Below are positions 36,108 through 47,049 of a stretch of 64,000 bases of DNA, one piece after another. This stretch comes from Peromyscus leucopus (taxonomy: Eukaryota > Chordata > Mammalia > Rodentia > Cricetidae). The stretch covers positions 33,354,980 through 33,418,979 of the forward strand of contig NC_051074.1 in NCBI RefSeq assembly GCF_004664715.2, read 5' to 3'. The stretch's first letter is position 1. The number at the start of each line of letters is the position of its first letter. Made by a program: the position numbers and the translations under genes. The notes beneath the pieces were generated by a model. That model had not been told where the DNA came from and made no database searches. It saw nothing but the letters and a program-made list of their open reading frames with translations.

Positions 36108-37155
36108 TTCCTTTTTTAAAAACTTTCGTTTTATTTATTCTTTGTGTCTTTCACATCATGCACCTTGATCCAATTCATTTCCTGTATCTGCCCTCTGCCC
36201 TTGCAGCGGCCCCGAAACAAGATAAAATTTAAGAGAAAAAAGAAAAAAAAGGGGGGGGGGGCAAGAAGAATCTCATCATGGAAGCTGTAGTGTGACATGG
36301 TGAGTCACGCAGTAAGCCCTTTTGTCCACATATCTTTAGTTGCAAGCGTTTATTGCAGCAAGTCTTTGGTCTGGTTCTAGGCCTCTGGTTTCTACTATAA
36401 CATAGATGTTGGACCCTCACTGGGACTCCTCTTGGATATCCTGTTGTTGTCCTGTGTTGTGGAGATCCTGCAGCTTTGAATCTTCAGGACCAGTCCCTTC
36501 ACATGCTCCAGCAGATCACAGATAGGGTGGATGTTGGGGTGGGCCAACCCATAACCCTGGTTCTGGGCCTGAGTAATTGCAGGGTAAGCCCGCCAGCGCT
36601 TCCTTGTCCTCACCACCAGGGTGAGCTCTCCTGCATTGCCCTGGCAAGTTTACTCCTTGCAGTGATGAGCAAGGGGCTGGTTCAGTTCTCCTGCTTTCTG
36701 TCCTCAGGATCAGATCTCCTACTTCTACCCTTCAGGGCCAGCTCTACTGTATTGCCCAGGGATGGCTTAGAGGCCACTCTCCTCAGTGCTGTAGCTGGTG
36801 AGGGCAGGGACAGCTCTCCCACTCATATGATCTCAGGGTCAGCTCTCCCACCTGCCTCAGGCATTGATGGGTATTTGGGGGGGAGGGATCTCTCTGCCCA
36901 TGCTGCCACATGACAGATGAGTACCAGGGACAGCTCTTCCATGCTCACAACATCAGGGATGACTCTATTGTGCTGTCCCTGTGAGGTGCTGGGTCTGCTC
37001 TCCCAAAAATGTTGCAGCTGGTGGTCGGTAGGGGTAGCTCTCCCATCTGCCCTTCTAACCCCAGAGTCAGCTCTCCCACCTGCCTCAGGTATTGATAGGC
37101 AGCAGGGGGACCGGGGTCTTTCCTTTGTTTTAACAAACAATTTAAGACTATGAAT
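36108..37155 (+). mobile_element. Long unnamed rodent repeat, copy 1
   Basis: It shares a long collinear match with 48628-49445: 'tttcacatcatgcac', 'ctgccctctgcccttgca', 'aagctgtagt', 'ggcctctggtttctactata', 'cttcacatgctccagcagat' and 'gatgttggggtgggccaacc'. After this come repeated CAGCTCTCC-type motifs. A poly(G) run (36249-36261) sits in an A-rich patch. I recall such sequence as common in rodents and possibly L1-derived, but cannot name it. The 145-codon frame 36476-36913 is inside it. Confidence 0.65.
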
Positions 37156-37280
37156 TTCCCTCTGATAACAACTTTAAATATGTGCCATAGACTGAAATGT
37201 GTTTTCATGCTCACTCACCCTTACAGATTCTGTTATTTCAGGTGCACATTTCCTTTTTTCTTAATAATTGTTTGTCCAAT

Positions 37281-37372
37281 GTTATGGCCATGCCACACTC
37301 AGTGCACCTGATCTTGTCTGAACTTGGAAGCAAGCAGTGTCAGGCCTGGTTAGTGGTTGGATGTGGGAAGTG
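37281..37372 (+). pseudogene. 5S ribosomal RNA pseudogene
   Basis: The block 'tatggccatgccacactcag', 'cctgatcttgtctgaacttg', 'gaagcaagcag', 'aggcctggttagt' and 'ggttggatg' aligns in order with vertebrate 5S rRNA from near its 5' end through the internal control region. Several substitutions, a lost base in the 'gaagctaagcag' part and loss of the 3' end (it diverges after about 37370) show it is not functional. Scattered 5S-derived copies of this kind are common in mammals. Confidence 0.88.
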
Positions 37373-37999
37373 CTTTTCTCTTTATAGGGAATCAGCCTAG
37401 GAGTCGATTGACAGATGAACGACCATAGTGCATGTACAAAATGAAAATTTTACAAAGAATATTTGAATCATGTCATTTGTAGGAAAATGATTGGAATTGG
37501 AGGTTATTATTTTAAGTGAAATTAGCTATACAAAGAGCAAAAAGTGTCATGGGAAAACTAAAAACTAAGGAGAACACCACCACCAAAACACAACAGGATG
37601 CCCTGAACACAGAAGATGCCTTCTGGGAAAATGGAAAATGATGGAGGTAGGGCAAGCTACAGATGGTATTTAGAGGAGTAGCTAGAGCCAAACATGACAA
37701 GTGCATATATGAAACCCATTATCTTATACAGTTAATATCACTAAGTAATAACAACAAATATTTAATTACGTTTTTTGATCTTAGCATTTTATACTTTTAG
37801 AGATACGGCATTTATTTAATATGTGCAATATGAGGTTTTGATATAAGTATATTTAATGCGATGTTTGCAGCAATCAAGCTATTAGCATATGTACCATCTG
37901 ACATAGTTAACAATATTTACACCACATGGTGAGAAAAGCTGATATCTGCTCTAATAGATTTCAGTTCTAAAATATGTTACTCCTATCATCATATTGTGT
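37373..37999. other. Unannotated interval
   Basis: AT-rich, nothing recognised. Confidence 0.45.
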
Positions 38000-38419
38000 G
38001 CTGGCTAGTTTTATGTCAACTTGACACAAGCTAGAGTCATCTGAGAGGAGCGAGCCCCAACTGAGAAAATGCCTCCATAAGATTGTGCTGTAGGCAAGCT
38101 TATAGGGTTTTTTCTTAATTAGTGATTGATGGGGGAAGGCCCAGCCCATTGTGCTTGGGGCCACCCCTGGGCTGATGGCCCTGGGTTTTATAAGAAAGCA
38201 AGCTAAACAAGCCATGAGGAGCAAGGCAGTAAGCAGCACTCCGCCATGCTCCCTGCATCAGCTTCTACCTCCATCCAGGTCCCTGCTCTGTTTGAGGTTC
38301 TGTTCTGACCTCCTTCAATGATAAACAGTTATCTGGAGCTGTTAGCCAAATAAACTCTTTCTTCCCCTAAGTTCCTTTTGGTCATGGTGTTTCATCATAG
38401 AAATAATGACCTAAGACAT
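38000..38419 (+). mobile_element. RMER1-like repeat, near-complete copy
   Basis: The clearest copy in the window, from 'tgctggctagttttatgtca', 'acttgacacaagctagagtc' and 'aactgagaaaatgcctccat' through 'gaaggcccagcccattgtgc' to 'agccaaataaactctttctt' and 'ggtcatggtgtttcatcata'. No coding capacity. The family name is tentative. Confidence 0.8.
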
Positions 38420-38639
38420 GCTGTATATTAGAGCTCAAGAACTTATTCATAAAGGAGAGCTTTTATCCCTTGGCCAATGTGACTCCATTTATTTTGTACT
38501 GATTTTATATTTCCAGAAAAGCTATAGACACAGTACAGATAATCATCATACAGTTTTCAACTATTTTTGTCTACTCCTGATATCTTATGTTATTATGTTA
38601 TATCAGTCATAGGTAAGAATAAATGTGTTACTATGGGTT

Positions 38640-39480
38640 ATTCTTCCTTTTTTATTTAGATTTCTTCAGCTGTCCCTATTCAAGTCCTTTTTCTGTACCA
38701 GAACCCAATCCAGGTCACCACATTGCATTTCATTGGCACATCTGTCCTCTGGTCTGTGACAGACAGTTATTGGTAAGTTTTTAAGATTTCAACAATCAGT
38801 AAAGAGCCTTATCCATAATTGGAGATTTGATTGGGTTGTCATTAGAGAGTGTTTGTTTTCTATTTTGTGTAACTTACTTTTTTCCCCCTTTGGCCTAATA
38901 TAGAATCACTGTTGCATGTGCTCTGTGAGCACCCGGAAAGGAAATGTGTTCCCTATTATTAGGGCATAACATTCATTAACAATGCATGAGTTCTGTCTTC
39001 TTCATTATGGCATTGGGTCTTCTATACTTTACTGTCTCCTGTTGAGAGTGACGTGTTAACATTGCATATTACAATATGGTTCCTGGCATTTCTCTCAGTG
39101 CATAGATGCTCATAACCATTTGATTTTCATTTTGTATTGTTACTTTCAGCATTGAAAATCATCCTTCACTACATTTAATCACTCAAATTCCCTTTAGTCT
39201 GATATCAGATCACCAGATGTCATTTTATTACAATTTTCATTTTCTGTTTTACCTTCATTTTAAACTTTTCTGAATCATGTTCAATTTGGTAGTTCTTGTA
39301 TACAGCAAAAAAAACAAAAACAAACAAAACCAACAAAAAACAAAAAAACAAACCAGGTCTTTCTTTGAGAGATTGAGCTATTTTTTCCTTAAGAGGTAAT
39401 AAACCTCATTTGTATTTATTGACACAGCTATCACATTTGGTTTAATAATTTAATATTATTTATAGGCATTATGAGAGATA
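38640..39480 (-). mobile_element. Old L1 (LINE-1) fragment, antisense
   Basis: 'cccaatccaggtcaccacat' and 'tgcatttcattggcac' match antisense 3' sequence of old L1 elements as I remember it. Further on, 'gttgagagtgacgtgttaac', 'cagtgcatagatgctcataa' and 'tagtctgatatcag' follow the antisense order of the L1 ORF2 3' region. All reading frames are broken. Boundaries are approximate and the two parts may be separate insertions. Confidence 0.55.
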
Positions 39481-39605
39481 TAATATATACATTTCTTATA
39501 TGTTGTTTTCTTTGTTCTTAAAATATTTTTATTTTCATATTTTGGAACATATGTATTTAATTTCTAGTTTCTTACTTAATTTTTTGCTATCTAGTTTTTG
39601 AAGTT

Positions 39606-39658
39606 TTTTGTTTTGTTTTGTTTTTTCAAGACAGGGTGTCTCTGTGTTGTTTTGATAC
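39606..39658 (-). mobile_element. B1 3' fragment, reverse
   Basis: A T/G-rich tail complement followed by 'caagacagggtgtctctgtg' and then loss of match: a truncated reversed B1. An A/C-rich stretch (39306-39356) lies upstream. Confidence 0.7.
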
Positions 39659-39689
39659 TTCATGCCATTTAAGAAAGTCTTGTTTTCTT

Positions 39690-39878
39690 TATTTTATTTA
39701 ATTTTATTTATTTATTATGTATACAGTGTTCTGTCTGCATGTGTGCCTGCAGGCCAGAAGAGGGTACCAGACCTCACTGTGGATGGTTGTGAGCCACCAT
39801 GTGGTTGCTGGAAATTGAACTCAGGACCTCTAGAAGAGCACCCAGTGATCTTAACCTCTGAGCCATCTCTCCAGCCCA
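39690..39878 (-). mobile_element. B2 SINE, reverse
   Basis: A reversed B2 with 'gttctgtctgcatgtgtgcc', 'ggttgtgagccaccatgtgg' and 'gagccatctctccagccc'. Flanking sequences (aagaaagtcttgttttctt before; agaatcctgttttctt after) are similar enough to be an imperfect target duplication. Confidence 0.93.
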
Positions 39879-39896
39879 GAATCCTGTTTTCTTAAG

Positions 39897-40661
39897 TAGA
39901 TTTCAGTGGTGGAGTAAGATGGACAATCCCATAATATCCTTCTTTAATGAGCTTTCTGCAATGGGAAGTCACAGAGTTTAATGGGATTAATTTGGTGGAC
40001 ATGTTTAAGTTTCTGCACCAGCTGGCGTGGAATACCACAGGCAGAAACTTGAATCCTGCAAGTTTTGTGCAGAAGTGTGACTTGGTCAGTGGTGGTTTTG
40101 GCTGAGAAGTAGCTCTCCAGGGTGCTGGTTCCTGAGATGATAGATAGATGGGTTCAGCTGGATATTCTTGGACTCCCATGAGGAACAAAATTCTTGAGCT
40201 CTCTAGGATTTCCTAGGCCTGGCTGTGGGTCCCACTTACAATATGTACTAAAAGTGCATTCTGACTTAGGAAATGTAGGCTTCCCTGGGACTTAGCAGAG
40301 TGGAAGAAGGTTAAGTTAAAAGGTCAAAGCTACAACTTCTTGTTGTGGATGCAGCCTTTTGTCCTATAATTTTTCCCTTTTCCTTTTCCACCTTCACTTT
40401 CTATTTTATTTGGATTTAAGAACAATAGCTTTGCATTGGCGACACATTCTCTGGAGGAACCACGCACTAGCAGGCACTAGAGGGACCACGCTCAAATCAC
40501 TAAAGACACAGCTTCAGACTCAGATGGGCAACTGCTGTTGATGATTCACCTTTTTATACTCATGTGCTACTTGAGTTGGGAGGCTGAATCAATCTTCTCA
40601 AGAGTATCTACTGCATAGATGAGCACTGGGTGGAGTAATTTAAGTGTTCAATATGAGTTAT
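39897..40661. other. Unannotated interval
   Basis: No repeat or gene recognised. Confidence 0.45.
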
Positions 40662-41041
40662 TGTAGGTGGGCTTTTCTGTCTAGACCACCGATCCGCTCT
40701 GTCATGCCAGCTGCTCCCCAAATAACCATGCAGAGACTTAATATTAATTATAGATGCTTGACCAATAGCTTAAGCTTGTTTTTAGCTAACTCTTATAACT
40801 TAACCTATTTCTATTAATTTACGTGCTGCCCTGAGGCTTGTTTACCTCAAGTACATACTTCCCATCCTGCTGGCTCTGCATTTCATGGTGTCTCTTCAGA
40901 CTCTGCCCTTCCTTTTCCCAGAGTCCTCTGTGTCCTCCTGTCCCACCCAAGCCTCCTGCTTAGCTAATGGCTTTTTAGCTTTTTATTAAACCAATCCAAG
41001 CGACACTTCTTCACAGCATAAAAAGTGATTATTCCACAGCA
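40662..41041 (+). mobile_element. LTR-A solo LTR, copy 2, diverged
   Basis: Same order as other LTR-A copies ('tgtagg...cttttctg', 'catgcagagacttaatatta', 'aacctatttctattaattta', 'attaaaccaatccaagcgac') and the same end, 'attccacagca'. It differs much more from the others, so it is an older subfamily. Flanks agttat (40656-40661) and agatgt (41042-41047) agree at 4 of 6 positions. Confidence 0.75.
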
Positions 41042-41500
41042 AGATGTCATTAAGACATAGATAACATCTTCTCTACCTCTCTTTTTCTTATCTAGGTTCC
41101 AGGCTTCTTGGCTTTGTAAACTAGTTCGATTGAAAGGAGGGGCAAAGGAGAGAGGAGGTGGTAGAGACTTTACAGGGAAAACAATAACAAGGTGTGTCTT
41201 TCTAAAACACAGGACTGGACTCAGATCACCTTCAGGTTTGGAAGTCGAGACAAAGCAGATGGTAATGCTGTGGAATGGGTCGTAAGAAGAGGACCATCTT
41301 TGGAGACATGTGTGAAGAGGCTAATTGTTCACTGGTAGACACTTAGGGCATCGATGGGACATTCAGTACAAGTGTCAAGTCAGTGAACACAGGGTCAGGA
41401 AAATAATCTTATTTATTTATAAAAATTATTAAAGAAATGACTATGGTATGATTTTGATTATTTATTCTGGATATATATTCTCTTATTTTTTTCCCAAATA
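41042..41500. other. Unannotated interval
   Basis: Nothing recognised. Confidence 0.45.
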
Positions 41501-41721
41501 AAAGATTTACTTAATTTTACTTTATGTGTATGAAGGTTTTGCTGGCATGTATGCCTGTGTACCATGTGTGTGCCTGGTGCCCATGGAGGCCAGAAGTGGA
41601 CATCGAATTCCTTGTGACGGGAGTTAAGAGATGGTTGTGAGCTGCCATGTAGTGCTGGGAATAAAACTCCAGTCCTCTGGAAAAGCAGACAGTGCTCGTC
41701 ACCACTGAGCCATCTCTCTAG
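41501..41721 (-). mobile_element. B2-superfamily SINE, reverse
   Basis: 'tatgtgtatgaaggttttgc', 'gtgcctggtgcccatggagg', 'gatggttgtgagctgccatg', 'gtcctctggaaaagcag' and 'gagccatctctctagtcc' give the reversed B2/B3 order. Confidence 0.85.
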
Positions 41722-41734
41722 TCCACGACTCGTA

Positions 41735-41900
41735 CATTTTTTTAAAAAAATTTGAGATTATAATATACTTAAACATTTCTCCCATCCCTTTCCCCCTTCA
41801 AACCCTCCCATGTACTCCTTCCTGCTCTCCTTCAAATCCATGGGCCTCTTTTTTTTTTTTTATTAATTGCTACTGTATGTGTACATCTTTTAGTAGCATA
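41735..41900 (-). mobile_element. L1 3'-UTR-like fragment, antisense
   Basis: 'ccctttcccccttcaaaccc', 'tcctgctctccttcaaatcc' and a T-run followed by 'attaattgctactgtatgtg' resemble the antisense 3' UTR of rodent L1. No frame remains. Confidence 0.5.
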
Positions 41901-42197
41901 TGATTTACTTATTTTTGATCACCAGTATTTGAGGCATTTTGAGCTAAATGTTTGAATTTATGCTTTTTTGCTTAGAGGATATTTTTGTTATAATTTTGAA
42001 ATCAATATTCTTGTTGGTAGGGGTTTTCCGAAGAATTTGACCCTGATCTGAACATGTGTTGAATTGTTTTTTACTTTAAACATTGGCAAAGTTATTAAAA
42101 CTATACTTCCCTGGAATTTAGGATTTATGATTTTGTGGTTCTGTGCTCCTATAATTGATAAGGAATTGAAAAGTTCCCTTTGAAAGAGCTTCATGGA
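41901..42197. other. Unannotated interval
   Basis: Nothing recognised. Confidence 0.4.
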
Positions 42198-42350
42198 ACT
42201 GGCCTGTGGTGGCACACACCCTTAATCTCAGCCTGGGGAGACAAAGGTAATCTGAGTTCAAGGTCAACTAGCCTGGTCTACAGAGTGAGTTCTAGGACAA
42301 CCAGAACTGACCCAGACAGTTCTGTCTCAAAAAATCATAATAAATGAATA
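42198..42350 (+). mobile_element. B1 SINE, older of a head-to-tail pair
   Basis: 'ggcctgtggtggcacacacc', 'ctagcctggtctacagagtg' and 'agttctgtctcaaaaa' with an A-rich tail. Its divergence contrasts with the well-conserved B1 that follows. Confidence 0.85.
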
Positions 42351-42357
42351 AAAATCT

Positions 42358-42530
42358 TGGCCGGGCGTTGGTGGCGCACGCCTTTAATCCCAGCACTTGG
42401 GAGGCAGAGCCAGGCGGATCTCTGTGAGTTCGAGGCCAGCCTGGGCTACCAAGTGAGCTCCAGGAAAGGCGCAAAGCTACACAGAGAAACCCTGTCTCGA
42501 AAAAACAAAAAAAAACAAAAAAAAAAAAAA
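42358..42530 (+). mobile_element. B1 SINE, young full-length copy
   Basis: The best conserved B1 in the window: 'ggccgggcgttggtggcgca', 'ggcagagccaggcggatctc', 'gtgagttcgaggccagcctg', 'gagctccaggaaaggcgcaa' and 'aaaccctgtctcgaaaa'. It keeps several CpGs and inserted at the tail of the older B1; 'aaaatctt' on both sides is the likely target duplication. Confidence 0.96.
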
Positions 42531-43204
42531 AATCTTTTAAAAAAAATGCTGCATGGAGGGTACTTCTATCATCAACTCCAGATACATTTTTTTTTTTCCA
42601 GGTCTAGGGAGAAAAAAAAAATCAAAAAAGCATGAATGACCAGCAAACACTGGTAGAAAATGTACATTTAACTTCAGAGAATAATAAAAATATTATAATG
42701 CAACTGTCAATTTCTGGCCAGGAAAAAAAAAAAAAGGTGTCTGTTAAAGATTGAATCCTCACAACATTTGGGTGGAAAAAAAAAATCAGTCTCTTCCAGT
42801 ACTAGTGTCAGTTTGAGGCTTTAATTTGTCATGTGTACTTCTCAAAGTGAAGGAAAAAATGTTTTTTATACAGTTGTGTGGGTTTACCTGTTCTGATGTT
42901 CGTACTGTTTCCCTAATCTTTGTGTTCCCATGTCATCTCATTTTCCTTCACTCTCAGGGACTGTAGGTGGTGAAGTCATTCAGTTCTATCTGACAATGTC
43001 TTTATTGACTTTTGATTTTTGAAGGGTGTTTTTGGTAGAGTTAAATAGTTTTGCATTGACATAAAGAAAAAAAATCAATTTATTGCTTGGAAAGTATCCT
43101 CTTCTCTCGGCCCCACTGCTGCTAGTGAGAATTCAATGGTCCTTTGACTTGGGGCCTTTCTGCAACCATTTTGACCTTTTATTTTTTGTTTTTATTTGTT
43201 GTTG
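42531..43204. other. Unannotated interval
   Basis: Several isolated A-runs (42608, 42723, 42776), otherwise nothing recognised. Confidence 0.45.
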
Positions 43205-43353
43205 TTTTGTTTTTTTTCGAGACAATGTTTCTCTGTGTAGCCCTGGCTGTCCTGCAACTCACTCTGTAGACCAGGCTGGCCTTGAATTCAGAGATCTGCC
43301 TGCCTCTGCTTCCCAGGTGCTGGGATTAAAGGTGTGTGCCGCCACCGCCTGGC
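43205..43353 (-). mobile_element. B1 SINE, reverse
   Basis: A T/G tail complement then 'cgagacaatgtttctctgtg', 'accaggctggccttgaattc', 'gctgggattaaaggtgtgtg' and 'ccgccaccgcctggc': a full-length reversed B1 with preserved CpGs. Confidence 0.95.
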
Positions 43354-43616
43354 AGTCTTTTTGCTTTTAAGGTTTAATCTTTAGGCTTGGTTTCCATAGG
43401 ACTGACTGCGATGTGGTTGGCTAAAGTTATTTCATCTACCACAGTTAGAAACAGTTTAGGCACCATTGATTCCGCTTCATACGTTCACCTTCTCTTTTCT
43501 GGGCTCCAATAAGAACTTAATAAACCTTCTGATATTGTCCTACAGCTCTCAAAGCTGTCATTTTTATTTTTTCCAATTTTCTCTCTTATTTTCTTACAAT
43601 GAATAAGGTTCATTGG
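43354..43616. other. Unannotated interval
   Basis: Nothing recognised. Confidence 0.4.
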
Positions 43617-43632
43617 TCTCTCTCTCTCTCAC

Positions 43633-43668
<36 letters not shown>

Positions 43669-43682
43669 CGCGCGCGCGCGCG
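43617..43682. repeat. Compound (TC)n(TG)n(CG)n microsatellite
   Basis: TC units (43617-43630), TG units (43633-43660) and 22 bases of pure CG (43661-43682). Alternating purine-pyrimidine over about 50 bp makes this a strong Z-DNA candidate, and a pure CpG run is unusual in a methylated mammalian genome. Confidence 0.97.
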
Positions 43683-44343
43683 TGTTCCTGTTCATATGAG
43701 GTGTGCATATATAGGCCAGAGGTCAATCTGGCATGTTGTTATTCAGGCGATGTTCACCTTTTTTGCTGTTGCTGTTTGACACTGACTAAGGATACAGAAT
43801 TTTCCCAAGTTCTGCCCTGAGAAAATTCCTCCCAGAGCCTAGGAAAGGCACTACATATGGCGTGGGGTATCTGAAGGAAAGGAATCTACGTACACTACGC
43901 TCTTTTGTCCGTTAACTTTATTCCTCTATGACAAAATTCTATCCATACAGCTTCAGCTCTGTCCTCACATTGAGCTCCTCTCTGTGCCCACTTTTCCTGT
44001 TCTCAGAGTTTTAGTAAGCTCCTATGCTTTTGACTGAATCTATGTCCTCTGTTCCTTGGTCCTCCATCTATTCTTCCTGGCTCCTTACCCCTGGCCTGAT
44101 AAACTCTATAAGAGATATGCTTTACCCTCTACTGAATCTGTCTTTCTCTCTTCTCTCTGACCATGTGGTTCTGTGTCTGCCACTGGAATTCCGCTCCAGT
44201 TCTTACTGCACCTGGTTATGCAAAAAGCCCTATTGTCCTCAGTCAGTCTCTCAGCCTGACCCTAGTCCTGAGGGAAGGGGTGATCTGAGCTTCATTTGCA
44301 CAAGAAACAAAGCTATGCATCTACAGCCTACTTGTCTCCTAGA
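43683..44343. other. Unannotated interval
   Basis: Nothing recognised; the 130-codon frame at 44024-44416 ends in the poly(G) tract and shows no motif. Confidence 0.4.
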
Positions 44344-44345
44344 CT

Positions 44346-44409
44346 GGGGGGCGGGCTGGGGGGGGGCAGCGGGGGGGGGGGTGGGGGGGGGGGGGGGGGG
44401 GGTGGGGGG
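44346..44409. repeat. Poly(G) tract
   Basis: G-runs broken by single C, T or A bases over about 64 bp, with many runs of three or more Gs. A G-quadruplex candidate and a place where assemblies are often wrong. Confidence 0.93.
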
Positions 44410-45364
44410 CAGTTAGTCACCTAGAAGTTCAGCAGGTCTGAAAAGCTGAACTGTTTGCCAAATGGTCTGGAAGTATTTGCGCATGCAAGAATTTCATAAC
44501 AAAAGACAGCTGAAATATTAAGGCTGTATAACACCAAATATTTCATGATAAATGGCTTCCCATTTGATGGACCCTGGTTGGTCAAAGTATAGCTTTAATA
44601 CACAGCTGAATCTCTATAATATATTCTTGTGGCCCGTAAGAACTAACCTGTAGTTTACTGGGTTGGCTAAGCCAGCTGGTCAGTGAGTGAGAGTCTTCAG
44701 AATCCCCCATCTCTATTTCTGCTGTTCTGAGATTGCAATCATGCCATCATGTCCAACTTTTATTATGTAGGTTCTGGGGAGCAAACTTGGGTCCTTGTGC
44801 CCGAGAGGCAAACACTTTGTCAAAGCAGTCGTCTGTCCATCCCTCTTGGATCAGTTTTTAACTTGGGTCACCTTCCTCTTTTATCTCTACTCTGATGCTA
44901 ATTGTGTCTAGTAATGTTTAATTTTCAGATATAGAGGGCTAGAAATATAGCTGCATGCCTGAGCATCTTGTTTTAATTTCTAGCACTGAAAAAAATGATA
45001 CATATATAAAACAAATATATATATATAAACTAATACAACTATATATTAATATATAAATGTGTATTGGTAGGGACCAAATGATTGACAGAAGCAACTTAAG
45101 AAGTAAGTGTTTATTTTGGTTTGCAGTTTGAGAGTGAGGTCCGTAACAGTGGGGAAAGTGTGACAGTGAGAAAGGTGCACCCTGTAGAGGTAAGAACACA
45201 AGACTGATTGCTACATTGAGTCTGAGATACATGCAGCTATTGTTTGCCTTCTTGTCTATATCTAGTCTGGGATTCTAGCCCATGGGTGCTTTTCTCAAGA
45301 CACATCAGAGCATAAAGATCATGAATATGAAATAGAATTCTGAGCCTCTATTTAATTTTCTACG
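44410..45364. other. Mostly unannotated; two weak SINE-like fragments
   Basis: 44760-44845 ('ttctggggagcaaacttggg', 'tccttgtgcccgagaggcaa') resembles a reversed B3/B4 head and 44937-45010 ('gggctagaaatatagctgca') an ID/B2-like head; both are weak. An AT-rich patch follows at 45000-45060. Confidence 0.35.
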
Positions 45365-45710
45365 TGTGATGGTTAATCTTGTCAACTTGATGAGCTCTAG
45401 AATTCCCTAGGAGAAAGATCTGGGGGGTTCTCCTTTCTTGATTACATCAGTTGAGATGGGAAGATCCTCCGTCACCATCCAGTATAGATAGTGTGGTTCC
45501 CTAGCTGGGATTCTAGCTCTATAAATGGAGAATGGAGATGGGAAGATGTCTGCATTTATAGTTCTTGAAATGTCCTGCTGTAGGACTTCTCTACCATGAT
45601 GAACTGGACCTTGAACTGTGAGCTAGAATCATTCTTCCCTGCCTTCAAGTTCCTGCTTGAATTCCCAAAGATTATTCTATCATAGCAACAGGAAAAGAAA
45701 CCAAGATAAT
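45365..45710 (+). mobile_element. RMER1-type repeat, variant (tentative)
   Basis: 'gatggttaatcttgtcaact', 'tgatgagctctagaattccc', 'accatgatgaactggacctt', 'gaactgtgagctagaatc' and 'tatcatagcaacaggaaaag' follow the order of this superfamily. Confidence 0.6.
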
Positions 45711-45776
45711 TCCTTCCAGAAGAATCTGTATATTTTTGCCAATACCTAAAGAGATGACTGTTGGTAAAATGTGGCA

Positions 45777-46181
45777 TGTAGTCAGAAGTTTTCCTGTGTC
45801 CCACTTGGCCTGTGGTCAGGACAAATCTCTCTCACCCGCGGGTCTCGCAGCTGCTCCGACCCAAATAAACACATTGAGGCTTACATTGTTTTAAACTATG
45901 GCCATGGCAGGCTTTTTTCTAGCTAGCTTTTATATCTTAAATTAACCCATTTCTATACATCTGTATTTTGCCACATGGCTTTTGGCTTATCGGTATCTTT
46001 ACATCTTGCTTCTCCTGCTGGTGGCTACCAGAATCTTCTTTGCCTCTCCTTTCTCTTCCTGTCTATCTGTTTGGATTTCCTGCCTGCCTCTAAGCTGCCT
46101 TGCCATAGGCCAAACAGCTTTATTTATGAACCAATCAGAGCAACATATATTCACAGCATACAGAAAGACATTTCTCCATCA
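45777..46181 (+). mobile_element. LTR-A solo LTR, copy 3, exact 6-bp target duplication
   Basis: It starts 'tgtagtcagaagttttcctg' and ends 'tctccatca'; the interior has 'ggtcaggacaaatctctctc', 'tatcttaaattaacccattt' and 'gaaccaatcagagcaacata'. gtggca is exact at 45771-45776 and 46182-46187, the 6-bp size of class II (ERVK-type) integration. About 405 bp with no internal viral sequence. Confidence 0.9.
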
Positions 46182-46187
46182 GTGGCA

Positions 46188-46848
46188 AGTATGTATGAAT
46201 GTGTTCAATGGTTGACCTGGTGTATTGAAGTACATTACCTTCTCATTTTTCTAGTTATGCATTTAACTCTGCACAGCATTGGCTTCTAGGAGAATACTTG
46301 TAGGACACGTACCAAAATATATTTGAAACAAGTTCAAATATGACCTTTACTAACTGCATGACCTTGACCAATTTGCTTAAACTCCACATCTCAATTTTAT
46401 CATTTAGATTCAGACTAAAAGTGTCTAAGCATGGTGTATTATTAGACTATGAGGAAGTGAGCATCTCTGTAAAATCTTACATTTTAGTAAGAAGAATTTT
46501 AAAATTTGGCCTAATTGTTTGGGTGAAATGGATGTCTGCAAAATGAATAAATAAAGACAGAGCCTTATCTCATATCACACATTTCAGATATATTAAACAA
46601 CTCTATTAGCATGAAAATTATGAGAGAGAAGTTTTTTTGTACATCAGAATATTTTCTTAAAGGCCCAAATCTCGAAACGAGAAAAGGAAAATTACAAACT
46701 TGAGTATGTAATGTTTGAAAACTCTAGAGGAATAAAATGGACCATGGGCAACATTGAAAGGCTGTGAGAATGCTTCTTCAACTGGAGAGAAAAAAAGCTG
46801 TGAAGTGCCAGAGACTATTATAAATCAGCAAAAAAGGGAAAAGAATCT

Positions 46849-46849
<1 letters not shown>
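46188..46849. other. Unannotated interval
   Basis: AT-rich, nothing recognised. Confidence 0.45.
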
Positions 46850-46883
<34 letters not shown>

Positions 46884-46900
46884 GCCCGCGCGCGTGCGCA
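46850..46900. repeat. (CA)n followed by CG/TG-rich stretch
   Basis: About 16 CA units and then 'cccgcgcgcgtgcgca': alternating purine-pyrimidine, another Z-DNA candidate. Confidence 0.93.
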
Positions 46901-47049
46901 CCAAAATGAAAATGAAGAAAGGATAGAGACTTTGTCCAACTGAATGTCCAACAATTATGACGAAAAGAAGTCGAGGCTAGAGAAGTGCCTCAGCAGTTAA
47001 AAGCACTGGTTACTCTTTCAGGGGACTTGGATTAGATTCCCAGCACTCA

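Noticed and set aside
37261..37400. 67-codon frame over the 5S-like sequence
   Set aside because: The region aligns with 5S rRNA; the frame is incidental.
45771..46191. Reading the LTR-A flanks as a 10-bp target duplication (gtggcatgta / gtggcaagta), implying a non-LTR element
   Set aside because: All copies share TGTAG at the start, so 'tgta' belongs to the element and the true duplication is 6 bp (gtggca); the cactca case at 47044/47888 confirms this.
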